Origin: Porphyromonadaceae bacterium UBA3318
Lineage (GTDB): Bacteria; Bacteroidota; Bacteroidia; Bacteroidales; Muribaculaceae
Assembly (NCBI GenBank): GCA_002361235.1
Contig: DESI01000065.1
Location: 1-44,819 of the forward strand
Direction of reading: 5' to 3'
DNA: 44,819 nucleotides
The translations under genes and the position numbers were made by a program. The stretch's first letter is position 1. Each line of letters opens with the position of its first letter. This document shows, one piece after another, positions 1 through 9,700 of this stretch. The notes beneath the pieces are model-generated. The model did not search any database, had not been told where the DNA came from, and saw only the letters and a program-made list of their open reading frames with translations.

Positions 1-396
1 GAGATTGCTTGCGGATTTTAGGTATAAAACAAATAAATAGAAATCGGGGAAGACGGATTCCAAATTCCCGAATGCGCGACACGGACCGACTCCACCTTCC
101 GGATTCGGAAAGGAGAGAGTGTGAGTCATGGGGCATTAAATGATTTCGGTTTCCCGGTTTCATCAAGCGTTATGAGTTAGGATCGTTAGTTGTTATTGCG
201 AGGCAATTAAATTTCAGATAAATAGAAATGTAATTAATTGTCCATTTATTCAAAGTGCAAAATTAAGCATATTTTTTAAATATGCAAAAAAATAATATGT
301 AAAAAAGCGCAAAAAGTGCAACAAGATGAAAAATGAGTCACATGGGATTTTTTGCGGCACAAGGTCACAAATTTGGCCGATAGATGTAAATGGCAC

Positions 397-440
397 ATTC
401 CCAGCATATTCCCAGCATATTCCCAGCATATTTCAAGCAT
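397..440. repeat. 11-bp tandem repeat, 4 copies
   Basis: Three identical copies of ATTCCCAGCAT are followed by a fourth, ATTTCAAGCAT, with no spacers. The array lies just upstream of the -33 box of the GT8 promoter, so copy-number changes would alter the upstream region but not the promoter boxes. Confidence 0.85.
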
Positions 441-453
441 ATTGTCACAGTAT

Positions 454-484
454 TTTGAAGTATGTGGATTTTGTCGTGACTTTG
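454..484 (+). promoter_or_regulatory. Bacteroidetes-type promoter for the GT8 gene
   Basis: TTTG at 454-457, a 19-bp spacer, then TGACTTTG at 477-484, which matches TAnnTTTG except for one base. The expected start of transcription is near 491, very close to the first ATG at 502; this slightly favours the second ATG at 520 as the real start. Confidence 0.5.
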
Positions 485-501
485 CTTTAAATTCATTGAA
501 T

Positions 502-1450
502 ATGAAACAGACATCCGCAATGCATGTGGCATGCAACATCGACCGCAATTATGTTAAGTATTGTGCCGTTATGCTGACTTCTCTGTTGGAAAATAACCGA
601 CGGCACCCTATTCATGTCCATGTCATATCCTCACCCCTCGAACCGAACGACGAGGATGTGCTACGTAGCATAGTAGAGGATAAATATGGTAAGAAAATAT
701 CGTTTCATTTCCCTCCCTCCACTATTCTGGAAGATTGCAGGACCGATGAAACCAGCCATATCTCACTTGCCACATATTACCGTCTGTTCCTTACGTCGAT
801 ATTGCCGCCGGAGGTCAGGAAAGTCATCTATCTTGACTGTGACCTGATAGTCAACGGCGACATCTCGGAATTCTGGAATATGGATATCTCGGACGTATCC
901 CTTGGATGTGTCGAGGATATGTGGAGCCAAAGGCCCGGTAACTACGTGCAGCTGCATTATGACCGGAAGTATTCCTAATTTTAATGCCGGAGTCCTTTTG
1001 ATAAATCTGGAACGGCTCAGGACCAATGGATTCGAGCAGCGTGCAAAGACGTATCTGAAGGGACATGTCGGCGAACTGGAGTTCTATGATCAGGATCTGC
1101 TGAACGCCCTGCTTCATGATGACAAGAAATACGCGGCCTTGCGCTGGAACGTGCAGGACGGTTTTTTAAGATGGCGCCGGGCGGCGCGTATGAGCCCCGA
1201 GGGTGTGGCCGCACTTGAACTTGAACTGCGGACGCCGGTCATAATACACTATACCGGTTCAAAAAAGCCCTGGCACTATAAATCGCAGCATCCGTGGAAG
1301 CACCTGTATTTCCGTTATCTCGACATGACGCAATGGCGTGGTGAGCGGCCGGTGACGCCTATAGGGTACAGGCTGAATCTTGCTCTGAACCGTGCCTTGC
1401 AGGCCTGTGGGCTGAAGAAATCGAAATACGTGAGGGTCCAGGAATTATAG
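502..1450 (+). pseudogene. GT8 family glycosyltransferase, interrupted by a 1-base frameshift
   Basis: The two halves together form one family-8 (LgtC/GspA-like) retaining glycosyltransferase of about 315 residues. The first half, from ATG 502 or 520, carries the GT8 N-terminus (CNIDRNYVKYCAVMLTSL) and the DxD-type metal site in YLDCDLIVNGDI; it stops at TAA 976-978. The second half continues one frame over with NAGVLLINLERLR and ends at 1450, including the conserved HYTGSKKPWHY motif. Removing one A at 977/978 restores YSYFNAGVLLINL, exactly what the family has here, so a single-base insertion is the simplest cause. It may be a true pseudogene, a phase-variable state or a sequencing error. 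Role if intact: transfer of a hexose in surface glycan synthesis, consistent with the licD/glf cassette beside it. Confidence 0.85.
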
Positions 1451-1469
1451 GGTCCGCAGGCTGCGGAAT

Positions 1470-2603
1470 TTATTGTCCCTTAAACAGTCGACGCGCGTTG
1501 GCGATGAGGGGTGCCATGTCGTAATATTTATATTCGGCCAGTCTGCCGCCGAACAGAATGTCGGGTTCCTGGTCGGCGAGTGCTCGATATCGCTCGTATA
1601 GGGCCTGGTTCTTTTCGTCGTTGACGGGGTAGAACGGTTCCATGCCCTCGGTCCATTCCGTGGAATATTCGCGCGAGACGACGGTGCGCGGATTGTCATA
1701 GACCCGGTCGCCGAACGTCTCGAAGTGCTTGTGTTCGATGACACGGGTATAGGGCACCGAGGCCGACGTGTGGTTTATCACCGCGTTGCCCTGATAGTTG
1801 GGCGTGTCGAGCACTTCGGTCTCGAACCGGACCGTGCGGTAATCCAATTTACCGAACCGGAACCCGTAGAATTCATCTATCTTGCCGGTGAACAGCATCT
1901 TGCGAGCCGTGTTCTGCCATCTGTCGCGGTCGGCGAAAAAATCGGTGTCAAGCACCACGTCCGAACCCTCCAACAGCCCTTCGATCAATGGATTGTAACC
2001 GCCAACCGGTATGCCCTGGAAGGCATCGTTGAAATAATTGTTGTCGAATGTGAATCTGAGTGGCAGACGTCTGATTATAAATGCCGGGAGTTCGGTGCAT
2101 CTGCGCCCCCATTGCTTCTCGGTATATTCCTTGATCAGAAGCCTGTACACATCCTGCCCGACGAGAGTCAGTGCCTGCTCCTCCAGGTTTCGCGGCTCGG
2201 TCACTCCGTCGGCGCGCATTCTGTCTATGGCCTCCCGGCGCTGTGCGTTGATAATAAGCCTTACCTTCCGAGGGTCGCGCTCGCCCCACAGCTGATAGAA
2301 GGTGTTCATGTTGAACGGCAGGTTGTACAGCTTGCCGTCGGGCGCGAGGGCCAATGGCGAGTTGGTGAAGCGGTTGAAGGGGACTATGTCGTTTACGAAC
2401 TTCCAGGTCTCCGGGTCGGAGGTATGGAAGATATGCGCGCCGTATTTGTGTACGTTTATGCCCTCGATGTTCTCGCAGTAAACGTTCCCTCCGATGTGCG
2501 GACGGCGGTCGATGACAAGACACTTCAGTCCGCTGGCGGTGGCTTCATGAGCGAATGTGGCGCCGAACAGGCCGGCTCCCACTATCAGATAATCGTAGGG
2601 CAT
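1470..2603 (-). CDS. glf: UDP-galactopyranose mutase
   Basis: A 377-residue flavoprotein that interconverts UDP-galactopyranose and UDP-galactofuranose. The N-terminus MPYDYLIVGAGLFGATFA is the FAD-binding Rossmann motif, followed by DRRPHIGGNVY, KYGAHIFHT and FNRFTNSPLAL, all hallmarks of Glf; the C-terminal half has FYPVNDEKN and LFGGRLAEYKYYDM, the family's substrate/FAD region. The length is normal. The start at 2603 is chosen because the motif begins there; an open frame continues upstream only through low-complexity intergenic repeats and antisense of the neighbour. It is the last gene of licD - glycosyltransferase - glf, 46 bp behind the transferase. Galactofuranose should therefore be the sugar this cassette adds. 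It converges with the GT8 pseudogene, 19 bp away. Confidence 0.96.
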   Translation of the reverse strand: MPYDYLIVGAGLFGATFAHEATASGLKCLVIDRRPHIGGNVYCENIEGINVHKYGAHIFHTSDPETWKFVNDIVPFNRFTNSPLALAPDGKLYNLPFNMNTFYQLWGERDPRKVRLIINAQRREAIDRMRADGVTEPRNLEEQALTLVGQDVYRLLIKEYTEKQWGRRCTELPAFIIRRLPLRFTFDNNYFNDAFQGIPVGGYNPLIEGLLEGSDVVLDTDFFADRDRWQNTARKMLFTGKIDEFYGFRFGKLDYRTVRFETEVLDTPNYQGNAVINHTSASVPYTRVIEHKHFETFGDRVYDNPRTVVSREYSTEWTEGMEPFYPVNDEKNQALYERYRALADQEPDILFGGRLAEYKYYDMAPLIANARRLFKGQ

Positions 2604-2646
2604 GGTGACGAGTGATAAAGTGATAAGTGATAAGTGACGGGTGATG
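2604..2646. repeat. Low-complexity GTGATAAGTGA-type intergenic repeat
   Basis: The gap between glf and the upstream transferase is filled by degenerate repeats of AGTGATAAGTGA with variants. A related stretch occurs between panD and ffh (about 19924-19960). No protein or RNA structure is evident. Confidence 0.6.
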
Positions 2647-2649
2647 AGG

Positions 2650-3684
2650 TTATTCCGGGGGATTCGGGGCGAGGAGGGCGGTGGCGCGGAGCAGTGCGGC
2701 GCCGGCATATTTGCCGTTGGCCAGACGTTCGCCTATGGCCAGCACCCGCCGTCGCATCTCGCGGTATCGGTCGGGGGTAATGGAGGGGAGGATGTCATGC
2801 AGCTCCTCGAGCGACCCGACGGTGATGCCGAGGCCTTCGCGCTCTATGAACGGCGCGAGGGCCGCTTCTTTCCAAATTATGACCGGCAGTCCGCAGCGGA
2901 TATACAGCGATGTCTTGTGCGGATTGTTGACGCGCAGGTATTCGCCGTATGCACCGCTGCACTCCCGGGTGGAATCGCCGTCCCACACCAGTCCGAAGTC
3001 GCCTCCGGCATCTTTAATCAGGTCGGAGGGCTTGGCGAAGCCGCGATAATCTATGCTGTCGGCGCCGGCCGCTTCCGATGCCTCGAATCCGTTGCCGTAC
3101 AGCACCATACTCCATCCCTGCGGCTTGATGGAATATAGAAAACTGTTTTTGCGCCGTTGCAGGTTGCCGGCATAGACCACTTTGTAATTGCCGTCCGGTT
3201 CATGATTCTCGGCGGGACGGGAATTGTTCAGGAAGTCGAATATCCCGAGTTCTATCACTTTGGCCGTGCATCCGCGCCGTTCCAGCCACTGGCGCATCGT
3301 GGCGTTATGTGCTATTATCAGGTCGGCGTTCGACAAGCGCCTGATTTCCTTCTCTTCAGTCAGTGCCTTGCGCCGGAAACTGCCTAAGTCGTGGATCAGG
3401 GCTATGACTTTGGCGCCACGGGCATGGGCTATGTGGCATACGGGCGAGAAATATTTTTTCAGAGGATACTGAAGCACAACTATGTCGCCGGGGCGTATGG
3501 TGCCGCATTCCTTGATGACTCCGGCCAGGTTGCGGACAAAGTGCTTCAGGCCGCCGTTGGACACGGACTGCCTGATGCCGAGGTTGCGGTAGCCCAGGCT
3601 GCTCATTACGGCCTCGATGTCGGTGCGGGCCTTGTTGCCGGCACTCAGCGAGCCTTTATAGTCGCGTGCGAGGTAGCAGTTCAT
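2650..3684 (-). CDS. Glycosyltransferase, Gtf3/WbbI-like (possible galactofuranosyltransferase)
   Basis: A 344-residue cytoplasmic GT-B enzyme. The layout resembles the Gtf3/WbbI group: an N-terminal region beginning MNCYLARDYKGS, a region naming a phosphate-poor Rossmann fold (GDIVVLQYPLKKYF, VIALIHDLGSFR, ADLIIAHN), and a C-terminal nucleotide-sugar site (VVYAGNLQRRKNSFLY, NNPHKTSLYIRCGLPVIIW). The start at 3684 is preferred over 3765 because the ATG overlaps the licD stop codon (ATGA) and the family fold starts there. The cassette partner glf makes UDP-galactofuranose, and WbbI is a known beta-1,6-galactofuranosyltransferase, so a galactofuranosyltransferase is a reasonable inference. Acceptor and linkage cannot be read from the sequence; another hexosyltransferase activity remains possible. 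Confidence 0.8.
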   Translation of the reverse strand: MNCYLARDYKGSLSAGNKARTDIEAVMSSLGYRNLGIRQSVSNGGLKHFVRNLAGVIKECGTIRPGDIVVLQYPLKKYFSPVCHIAHARGAKVIALIHDLGSFRRKALTEEKEIRRLSNADLIIAHNATMRQWLERRGCTAKVIELGIFDFLNNSRPAENHEPDGNYKVVYAGNLQRRKNSFLYSIKPQGWSMVLYGNGFEASEAAGADSIDYRGFAKPSDLIKDAGGDFGLVWDGDSTRECSGAYGEYLRVNNPHKTSLYIRCGLPVIIWKEAALAPFIEREGLGITVGSLEELHDILPSITPDRYREMRRRVLAIGERLANGKYAGAALLRATALLAPNPPE

Positions 3685-4565
3685 TTCTTTCTGAGTTTGT
3701 TGACAAGTCGTTTCATGGTCCCTTTTCTCCATTGACGGCACACTTCGGGAGCTACCTCGCGCCATGAGCGTGTGGTGGACACCACCAGTTCGCCGTGTTC
3801 CGTCGGATCTTGACGGGGAGTCATGTAATCGTCGCCGTACAGGATGCGCAGGTACCGGTCGTAGCCGGCCGGCAGCGGCACCTTGATATCCTCGAAATCC
3901 ATATACACCGTGTCGTCGAACAGATGACGGTCGAACAGCAGCCGGCTACCCGAAAACGAGATGTTGGCCCAGTTGCGGACGGCATCCATGTCTACCTGAC
4001 GCAGACGGTCTTCTATGGCGCTGTACATATTGATGAATCCCGATTTGCGGCCCCGGCGCCGCATACGCGCCTTGCGGAACACCTGCAGCAGCCGGCCTGA
4101 ATAGAGCACGTCGAGGTCCACGGCCTTGAGGAGACGCAGGGAATGCAACGTGTCACGGCTCAGGTCCTCCAGTTCCTGCGGATTGTCGGGACAACCGTCA
4201 AGCGCGAATATGTCGACGAAAATGCCCTGGTTGAACTTGCGGTAGGCTTCGGAGGGGCGTATGGCGGCCGTGTTGTCGTTACGCAACTGGGCGTGACCCC
4301 GGAAATATCCAGGATCCGAGTATGCGCTTTGCAGGAAATACGGTCCGCTGAACCAATCGTTGCCGTGCTGCAGCAGTGTGTCGTAGTCATGGCGCGGCAT
4401 TATCACGTCGATGTCGTCGTCCCAGGGTATGAAGCCCTTGTGACGCACGGCGCCGAGCATCGTGCCTCCGTCCACCCATACGGTCAGATTATGTTCGGAG
4501 CATACGCGCAGCAACTCCTTCAGCAAGTCCAGCTCGACAAGCTGCAGTTCTCTCAGGCTTTCCAT
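3681..4565 (-). CDS. LicD family phosphotransferase
   Basis: A 294-residue LicD-like nucleotidyltransferase-fold enzyme. Such proteins transfer phosphocholine, phosphoethanolamine or another phospho-group onto a surface glycan. The signature lies at residues 33-53: GGTMLGAVRHKG followed by FIPWDDDIDV, with the metal-binding aspartates. Further family features are QSAYSDPGYF, FVDIFALDGCPDN and, in the C-terminal part, VPLPAGYDRYLRILYGDDYM. It is the first gene of the minus-strand cassette, has a well-formed promoter at 4613-4643, and overlaps the next gene by 4 bp (ATGA). No choline uptake or activation genes are in the window, so the group transferred is unknown. Confidence 0.9.
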   Translation of the reverse strand: MESLRELQLVELDLLKELLRVCSEHNLTVWVDGGTMLGAVRHKGFIPWDDDIDVIMPRHDYDTLLQHGNDWFSGPYFLQSAYSDPGYFRGHAQLRNDNTAAIRPSEAYRKFNQGIFVDIFALDGCPDNPQELEDLSRDTLHSLRLLKAVDLDVLYSGRLLQVFRKARMRRRGRKSGFINMYSAIEDRLRQVDMDAVRNWANISFSGSRLLFDRHLFDDTVYMDFEDIKVPLPAGYDRYLRILYGDDYMTPRQDPTEHGELVVSTTRSWREVAPEVCRQWRKGTMKRLVNKLRKK

Positions 4566-4612
4566 TATAATATTGATTACCCCTGTTATTAGCGTTTCAA
4601 TGCTTTCATTCG

Positions 4613-4643
4613 CAAAATTACATAATAAAACCGTAATGCCAAA
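4613..4643 (-). promoter_or_regulatory. Promoter of the licD - glycosyltransferase - glf cassette
   Basis: On the minus strand, TTTG (4643-4640), an exact 19-bp spacer, then TAATTTTG (4620-4613) fit the Bacteroidetes consensus perfectly. The start would fall near 4606, about 40 bases before the licD ATG. Confidence 0.75.
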
Positions 4644-4688
4644 ATTATTATAATACGGACACTCCGGCGGCTATTCGTTTTTTTTTCG

Positions 4689-4696
4689 TATCTTTG
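4689..4696 (+). promoter_or_regulatory. Likely -7 box for the TPR gene
   Basis: TATCTTTG matches TAnnTTTG and lies 29 bp before the ATG at 4726. No good TTTG -33 box is present at the usual distance; the upstream sequence is a T-run. The region is divergent with the licD promoter. Confidence 0.5.
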
Positions 4697-4725
4697 TATT
4701 TTCAAAGTAAAAGCAGTATTAGGGA

Positions 4726-6705
4726 ATGAGGATATTGAAGGCGATAAGGAATATCGTAATCATGGCGGTCATGGCTGCGTGTGCCGTGCCGGCGGCGGCG
4801 CAGGTAAACGCCGAGCAGGTGCTGACCATCGGGCAGAACGTGCTGTCGATGGACGACTATATGCTTTCAATCCAGTATTTCAACCAGGCCATCAAGGCCA
4901 AGCCCTATCTGGCCGAGCCTTATTTCTTCCGCGCCCTGGCCAAGCTGCAGCTGGAGGATTACAAGGGAGCCGAGGAGGACGCCACCCTGTCGATGGAGCG
5001 CAACAAGTTCTATACCGACACCTACCGCCTGCGCGGTTTCGCACGCCAGTCCATGGGCCATGATTCGCTGGCGGTGCTCGACTATCTGGCCGGTCTGAAA
5101 TATAATCCGCGCGACAAATACATGCTCTATTTCAAGGGTGTGGCCGAGACGGAACTGAAGCGCTATGCCGATGCCGACACCACATTCGGCACGTTGCTGC
5201 GCATGTATCCCGGATTCGAGGAGGGACTGGGCGCCAGGGGGCGTCTATATGCCATACAGGGCGATACCGTCAAGGCCCTGGCGTCGCTGCAGAAGGCCAT
5301 GGACCAGGGCGCCAGGAGCACCAACACCTTCCTGCTCCATGCCGAGCTAAGCACCCGGCAGCAGAAATGGGACGAGGCCCTGAAGGACATGGACCAGGCC
5401 ATCAAGCTGATGCCGCGCGAACCGGACCTGTACCTGAACCGCGCGTATGTCCGCTACAATCTCGATGACTTTTTCGGCGCCATGGCCGACTATAACTATG
5501 CCATAGAACTGGATCCGGCCAACGAGGCGGCCATATTCAACCGCGCGCTGCTGCGCTACGAGGTCAAGGACCTGGACCGTTCAGTACGCGACTTAGAGGA
5601 GGTGCTGAAGCTGAATCCCGACAACTTCCACGCCACGTTCAACCTCGGTCTGGTGAACCTGCAGCGCAAGAAACCGCGCGTGGCCCTGGAGCAGTTCAAC
5701 AAGATAGCACGGCGCTATCCGCGCTATCACAACGTGTACTACGCGCTGGCCGAGGCATACCGCGACCTGGGCGACATGCGCAAGGCCATGGCCATGGTGC
5801 ATCAGGCCGACGAGCTGGTGAAGCAATACGTGCATAATCCCGTGGCGCATCCCCTTGACCGTCCGGCCGTGCAGAACGGCCTGACCAACACCGAGAGCCA
5901 TTCCGCACCCGCCGAGAACGAGGACGAGAACGAGGTGATGGACCGCTTCAACCGGCTGGTGACCGTCAGCGCCACCGAGCAGACCACACTGAACTACGAC
6001 GACAAGATCAAGGGGCGCGTGCAGGACCGCAACGTCAACATCGAGCCGCAGGCGGCATACGCGCTGACATTCGTGCCTACGGCCGCCACGCTGGACAGCC
6101 GTCCGGTGTATTTCCGCGAGATGGACGACTTCAACAATCGCGGCTGGACCAAGCGCAAGCTTTATCTCGTGTCCGGTCCTGTGGTGGGCGAATCCAACGC
6201 CCAGATATTGTTCGACATGGCCTCGGAGCTTGACCAAAAAGCCGCCTCAGGCACAGCCACGGCCGCCGACTATCTGAGTCTCGGTGTGGCACGTTCCACA
6301 CTCAAGGATTACGAGGCCGCCATCAAGGCATTCGACAAGGCCCTGGGCAAAAGTCCCGACCTCAGCACGGCATACGTGGGCCGGGCATACGCCCGCGCCG
6401 CACTCGACCCGAGGCAGGCTCCCGTCGCGCTCCATGACTATGATGCCGCGCTTGACATCGACCCGCGATTAGCTTTCGTTTGGGTCAACAAGGGGAATCT
6501 GTATTATGCCGCCGGCGACTTCACATCGGCCATTGAATGTTACGGCAAGGCGCTGGAACTCGATCCCGCTTTCGGCGCGGCCCTCTATAACCGGGGCCTG
6601 ACTTACCTGCGCATCGGTAACCGCCGCCTCGCGTTCAACGACCTCAGCAAGGCGGGTGAGTTGGGCGTGCTGCCCAGCTACAATCTGCTGAAACGAATGA
6701 AATAA
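4726..6705 (+). CDS. Secreted tetratricopeptide repeat protein
   Basis: A 659-residue protein with an N-terminal signal peptide (hydrophobic residues about 8-25, ending AVPAAAQ) and many TPR units. Repeats cover about residues 35-365 and again 515-655, with typical phrases such as AEPYFFRALAKLQLEDYKGA, PDLYLNRAYVRYNLDDFFGA, DNFHATFNLGLVNLQRKKPR and AFVWVNKGNLYYAAGDFTSA. The middle (about 370-510) is not TPR: it is charged and contains FVPTAATLDSRPVYFREMDDFNNRGW, shortened here in meaning to a non-repeat linker. It probably acts in the periplasm as a scaffold. The AddB-like gene begins 7 bp later, so the two are likely cotranscribed, but no functional link is obvious. Confidence 0.85.
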   Translation: MRILKAIRNIVIMAVMAACAVPAAAQVNAEQVLTIGQNVLSMDDYMLSIQYFNQAIKAKPYLAEPYFFRALAKLQLEDYKGAEEDATLSMERNKFYTDTYRLRGFARQSMGHDSLAVLDYLAGLKYNPRDKYMLYFKGVAETELKRYADADTTFGTLLRMYPGFEEGLGARGRLYAIQGDTVKALASLQKAMDQGARSTNTFLLHAELSTRQQKWDEALKDMDQAIKLMPREPDLYLNRAYVRYNLDDFFGAMADYNYAIELDPANEAAIFNRALLRYEVKDLDRSVRDLEEVLKLNPDNFHATFNLGLVNLQRKKPRVALEQFNKIARRYPRYHNVYYALAEAYRDLGDMRKAMAMVHQADELVKQYVHNPVAHPLDRPAVQNGLTNTESHSAPAENEDENEVMDRFNRLVTVSATEQTTLNYDDKIKGRVQDRNVNIEPQAAYALTFVPTAATLDSRPVYFREMDDFNNRGWTKRKLYLVSGPVVGESNAQILFDMASELDQKAASGTATAADYLSLGVARSTLKDYEAAIKAFDKALGKSPDLSTAYVGRAYARAALDPRQAPVALHDYDAALDIDPRLAFVWVNKGNLYYAAGDFTSAIECYGKALELDPAFGAALYNRGLTYLRIGNRRLAFNDLSKAGELGVLPSYNLLKRMK

Positions 6706-6712
6706 CCCTCTC

Positions 6713-9700
6713 ATGGATACCACTACATTTTTGGGGGCTGTTGCGGAAGCGTACGCCCGGCAGGATGTGGACCTGTCGGAATATTGCTTCGTGTTGCCCA
6801 ACCGGCGAAGCTGTACCTTCTTTCTGAAACGCCTGTCCGAGCGGCTCGGAGGCCGGACCATGCTGGCTCCCGAAGTCATGGCCATGGGCGAGTTCATGGC
6901 CCGTATTTCCGGCCTGGAGGTGGCGCCGCGCGTCACGCAGCTGATGGAGCTGTACATGGCTTACCGTGAGCTGCGCAAGGTGTCGGATCCTATCGACGAC
7001 GAGAAGACACTGGTGGATTTCGACGAGTTCCTGCCGTGGGGCGAGGTGGTGCTGTCCGATTTCAGCGAGGTGGACATCTGTGACGTCGACGCGCAGAAGA
7101 TATTCGCCAATGTGGTGAATTACAGGACACTCTCCACCAATCCCCTGACTCCGGAGCAGATGGACATCCTGGAACAGTTCTTAGGTTATCGCCCCACGGG
7201 TGACGAAAGCGAGCGCTTCTGGACCAATGTGGAGAAGGGACAGGGCAGTGTCGCCACGAGCCGGTTCACCGAGCTGTGGCAGTTGCTGCCGGGGCTCTAC
7301 ACCGAACTGCGCAAACGGCTGGAGCATCCGGGCGGCGACCCTGAGACGGCGCTCCTGCCGATGGGCCTGGCCGGTACGGTCTATCGCCGCGCCATGGAAC
7401 TGGTGCTGGACCGTGGTCTTGACGCCATCCCGTGGAAACACGTGGTTACCGTCGGACTCGACTGGATGTCGATGACGGAGATAAAGCTGTTCCGCGAGTT
7501 GCGGAAGATAGGCGAGAACCGCAAGGACCCGGTAGTGGATTTCTGGTGGGATCTCACCGGACCGGTACTGACCGCCCGGGATTCGGAAGCAGGCCGAATC
7601 ATCAGGCGTCAGATGCGCGCGTTCCCCATGTCGAGGTGGGCGCAGGAATATGTCGCGAAGGCGGCGCGCCGCGACATGCCCGACATCACCGAGGTGTCGG
7701 TGCCGTCCAATTCCATGCAGACCAAGGTGATAGGGGAGTGGATAGACCCTCATGCCGGCAACATGGCCGCAGACGTGGCCGACGCCCGGGTGGCCGTGGT
7801 GCTGCCGGACGAGAACATGCTGCTGCCGTTGCTTTACTCGCTGCCCGACCGCGACATGGACGTGAACGTCACGATGGGATGGTCCATGCGTTACACCGAC
7901 ATAGCCACCTTCCTGTTCCATCTGCAGCGCACGTTGCGTCACAGGCAGAAGGAGGGCGGCGACACCATCTATCTGGCCTCGGACCTGCGTATGCTGTTAG
8001 CGCAGCCCATAATGCAGCTGCTTTTCGGGCCGGAGGTGATAATACGCATCAACACCGATATGGACCGCTGCCACCGCCGTGTCATGTCGTGGACGGAGCT
8101 GGACGGCTACAGCAAGGACTTGGGCAGGCTGCTCTATCCTCTCAGCGCCACAGCCGGACTGAAGGAAAGCGTGGCATGGCTGGAGGAACTGCTGCGTAAC
8201 GTGGACTTCACGCTGTCGCAGGGGGAGGCCGACAATAAGAACAAGGTGGAGCGGATGCTGATACAAGTGTATCTGACATCCTTGTTCCAGATAGCCGCAG
8301 CCGGCGAGATGAACGGCATCGAGATGCGTTCGGGCACACTGTTCCATATCCTGCAGAAGATGGTGAGCGGCGAGAAGATTTCGTTCAAGGGGGAGCCGCT
8401 GGAGGGACTGCAGGTGATGGGCCTGCTGGAGACGCGAGCGCTGGATTTCGATCGGGTCATCGTCCTGTCGATGAACGATAAGGTCATGCCGCGTCACGCA
8501 CGCAAGCGCAGCTTCATTCCCGACACGCTGCGCTACGGTTACGGCCTACCCTCCACCAATCATCAGGAGAAACTGTACGATTACTGGTTCTACAGGCTGC
8601 TGTCGCGTGCGGGCCGGGTGCATCTGGTATATGACGCCCGCCAGAGCGACGGGATGCGCAGCGGCGGCAAGTCGCGCTATCTGATGCAGCTCGAGAAGAT
8701 ATATTGCCGCGAGACACTGAAGCGCATCACCATGAAGTTCAGCAACAGTGCGCGCGCCGACAGCGCGCCGGTGCCTCCTGTGGAGAAAACACCCGAGATC
8801 CGCGCCATGCTTGACGAGTTCAGGGCCGACCATAAAGGCGACAGGCGTTACCTGTCGGCTTCGGCACTGAATACGTATATCAGATGCCCGTTGCTGTTCT
8901 ATTACAGATACGTGAAGAACATCGGCGACAAGACCGAGTCGGACGGCGGCATCGACGCCATCACGCAGGGCGACATATTCCACGACGCGATGATGAACCT
9001 GTATTTCGCAAAGAAAGACCAGCACAAGCTGTGGGACAACGCCTCGTATATCCCCAATCCGCAGGAGCACGACCGGGACTATTACATGCGCGTGCTCAAT
9101 GACAAGGACACGCTGCGCAGGAAGATGGTACAGGCCGTGAACCGCAAATACCATGGCGTGAAGGATGGCCCGGGACTTGACGCGCCGCTGAGCGAATCGG
9201 TGCAGATGGTGGCCGACAGACTGCAGAAGCAGGTGGAGGCGGTGATACGGCACGACGCCGACATGGCCGCGAAGTCGCCGCTGACCGTAAACGGAGTGGA
9301 GGTGGCGTTCCAGGACGAGCTGAAGGTGCGCGACGACCTGACTGTAAACATCAAGGGGAGCCTGGACCGCGTCGATTCCCTGAAGGGTGGCCCTTACCGG
9401 ATAGTCGATTATAAGACGGGTAAGGTATATCTGGACATGAGCAAGGGACTGGACTCGGTGTTCGGCGGCGGTAAGGGCGATGAGGCCAAGCATGTGTTCC
9501 AGTTGCTGTTCTATGCGCGCCGGCTGGAGAAGATGACCGGCAAGAGGGGTGTGGATATGTGCATATTCGACACCAACGGCATGGAGCACGGCGACGGCGA
9601 ATGTTACATCTCGTTAGGCACGAACCGGGCAGGCCGCAACAGCGACGGCGAAGCGTTCGCGGAGTTCGACAGCCGCCTTGCCGACCTGATCGGCCACATC

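Larger units (their letters stand above)
1..501. other. Left-edge intergenic region
   Basis: No convincing gene is seen in the first 500 bases; short open frames here have no recognisable protein character. The stretch is AT-rich from about 180 onward. It holds an AT-rich hairpin at 267-285 (8-bp arms around TTT), not followed by a T-run on either strand, a short 11-bp tandem array at 397-440, and a likely promoter for the GT8 gene at 454-484. An imperfect hairpin near 95-113 may belong to a gene left of the window. Confidence 0.6.

Noticed and set aside
267..285. Possible terminator at the left edge
   Set aside because: The AT-rich hairpin is followed by A-runs on the plus strand and by no T-run on the minus strand, so it does not fit a Rho-independent terminator for either strand.
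276..548. Minus-strand 90-codon frame in the left intergenic region
   Set aside because: It is antisense to the 11-bp repeats and GT8 start, with Cys/His-rich random composition and no ribosome site.
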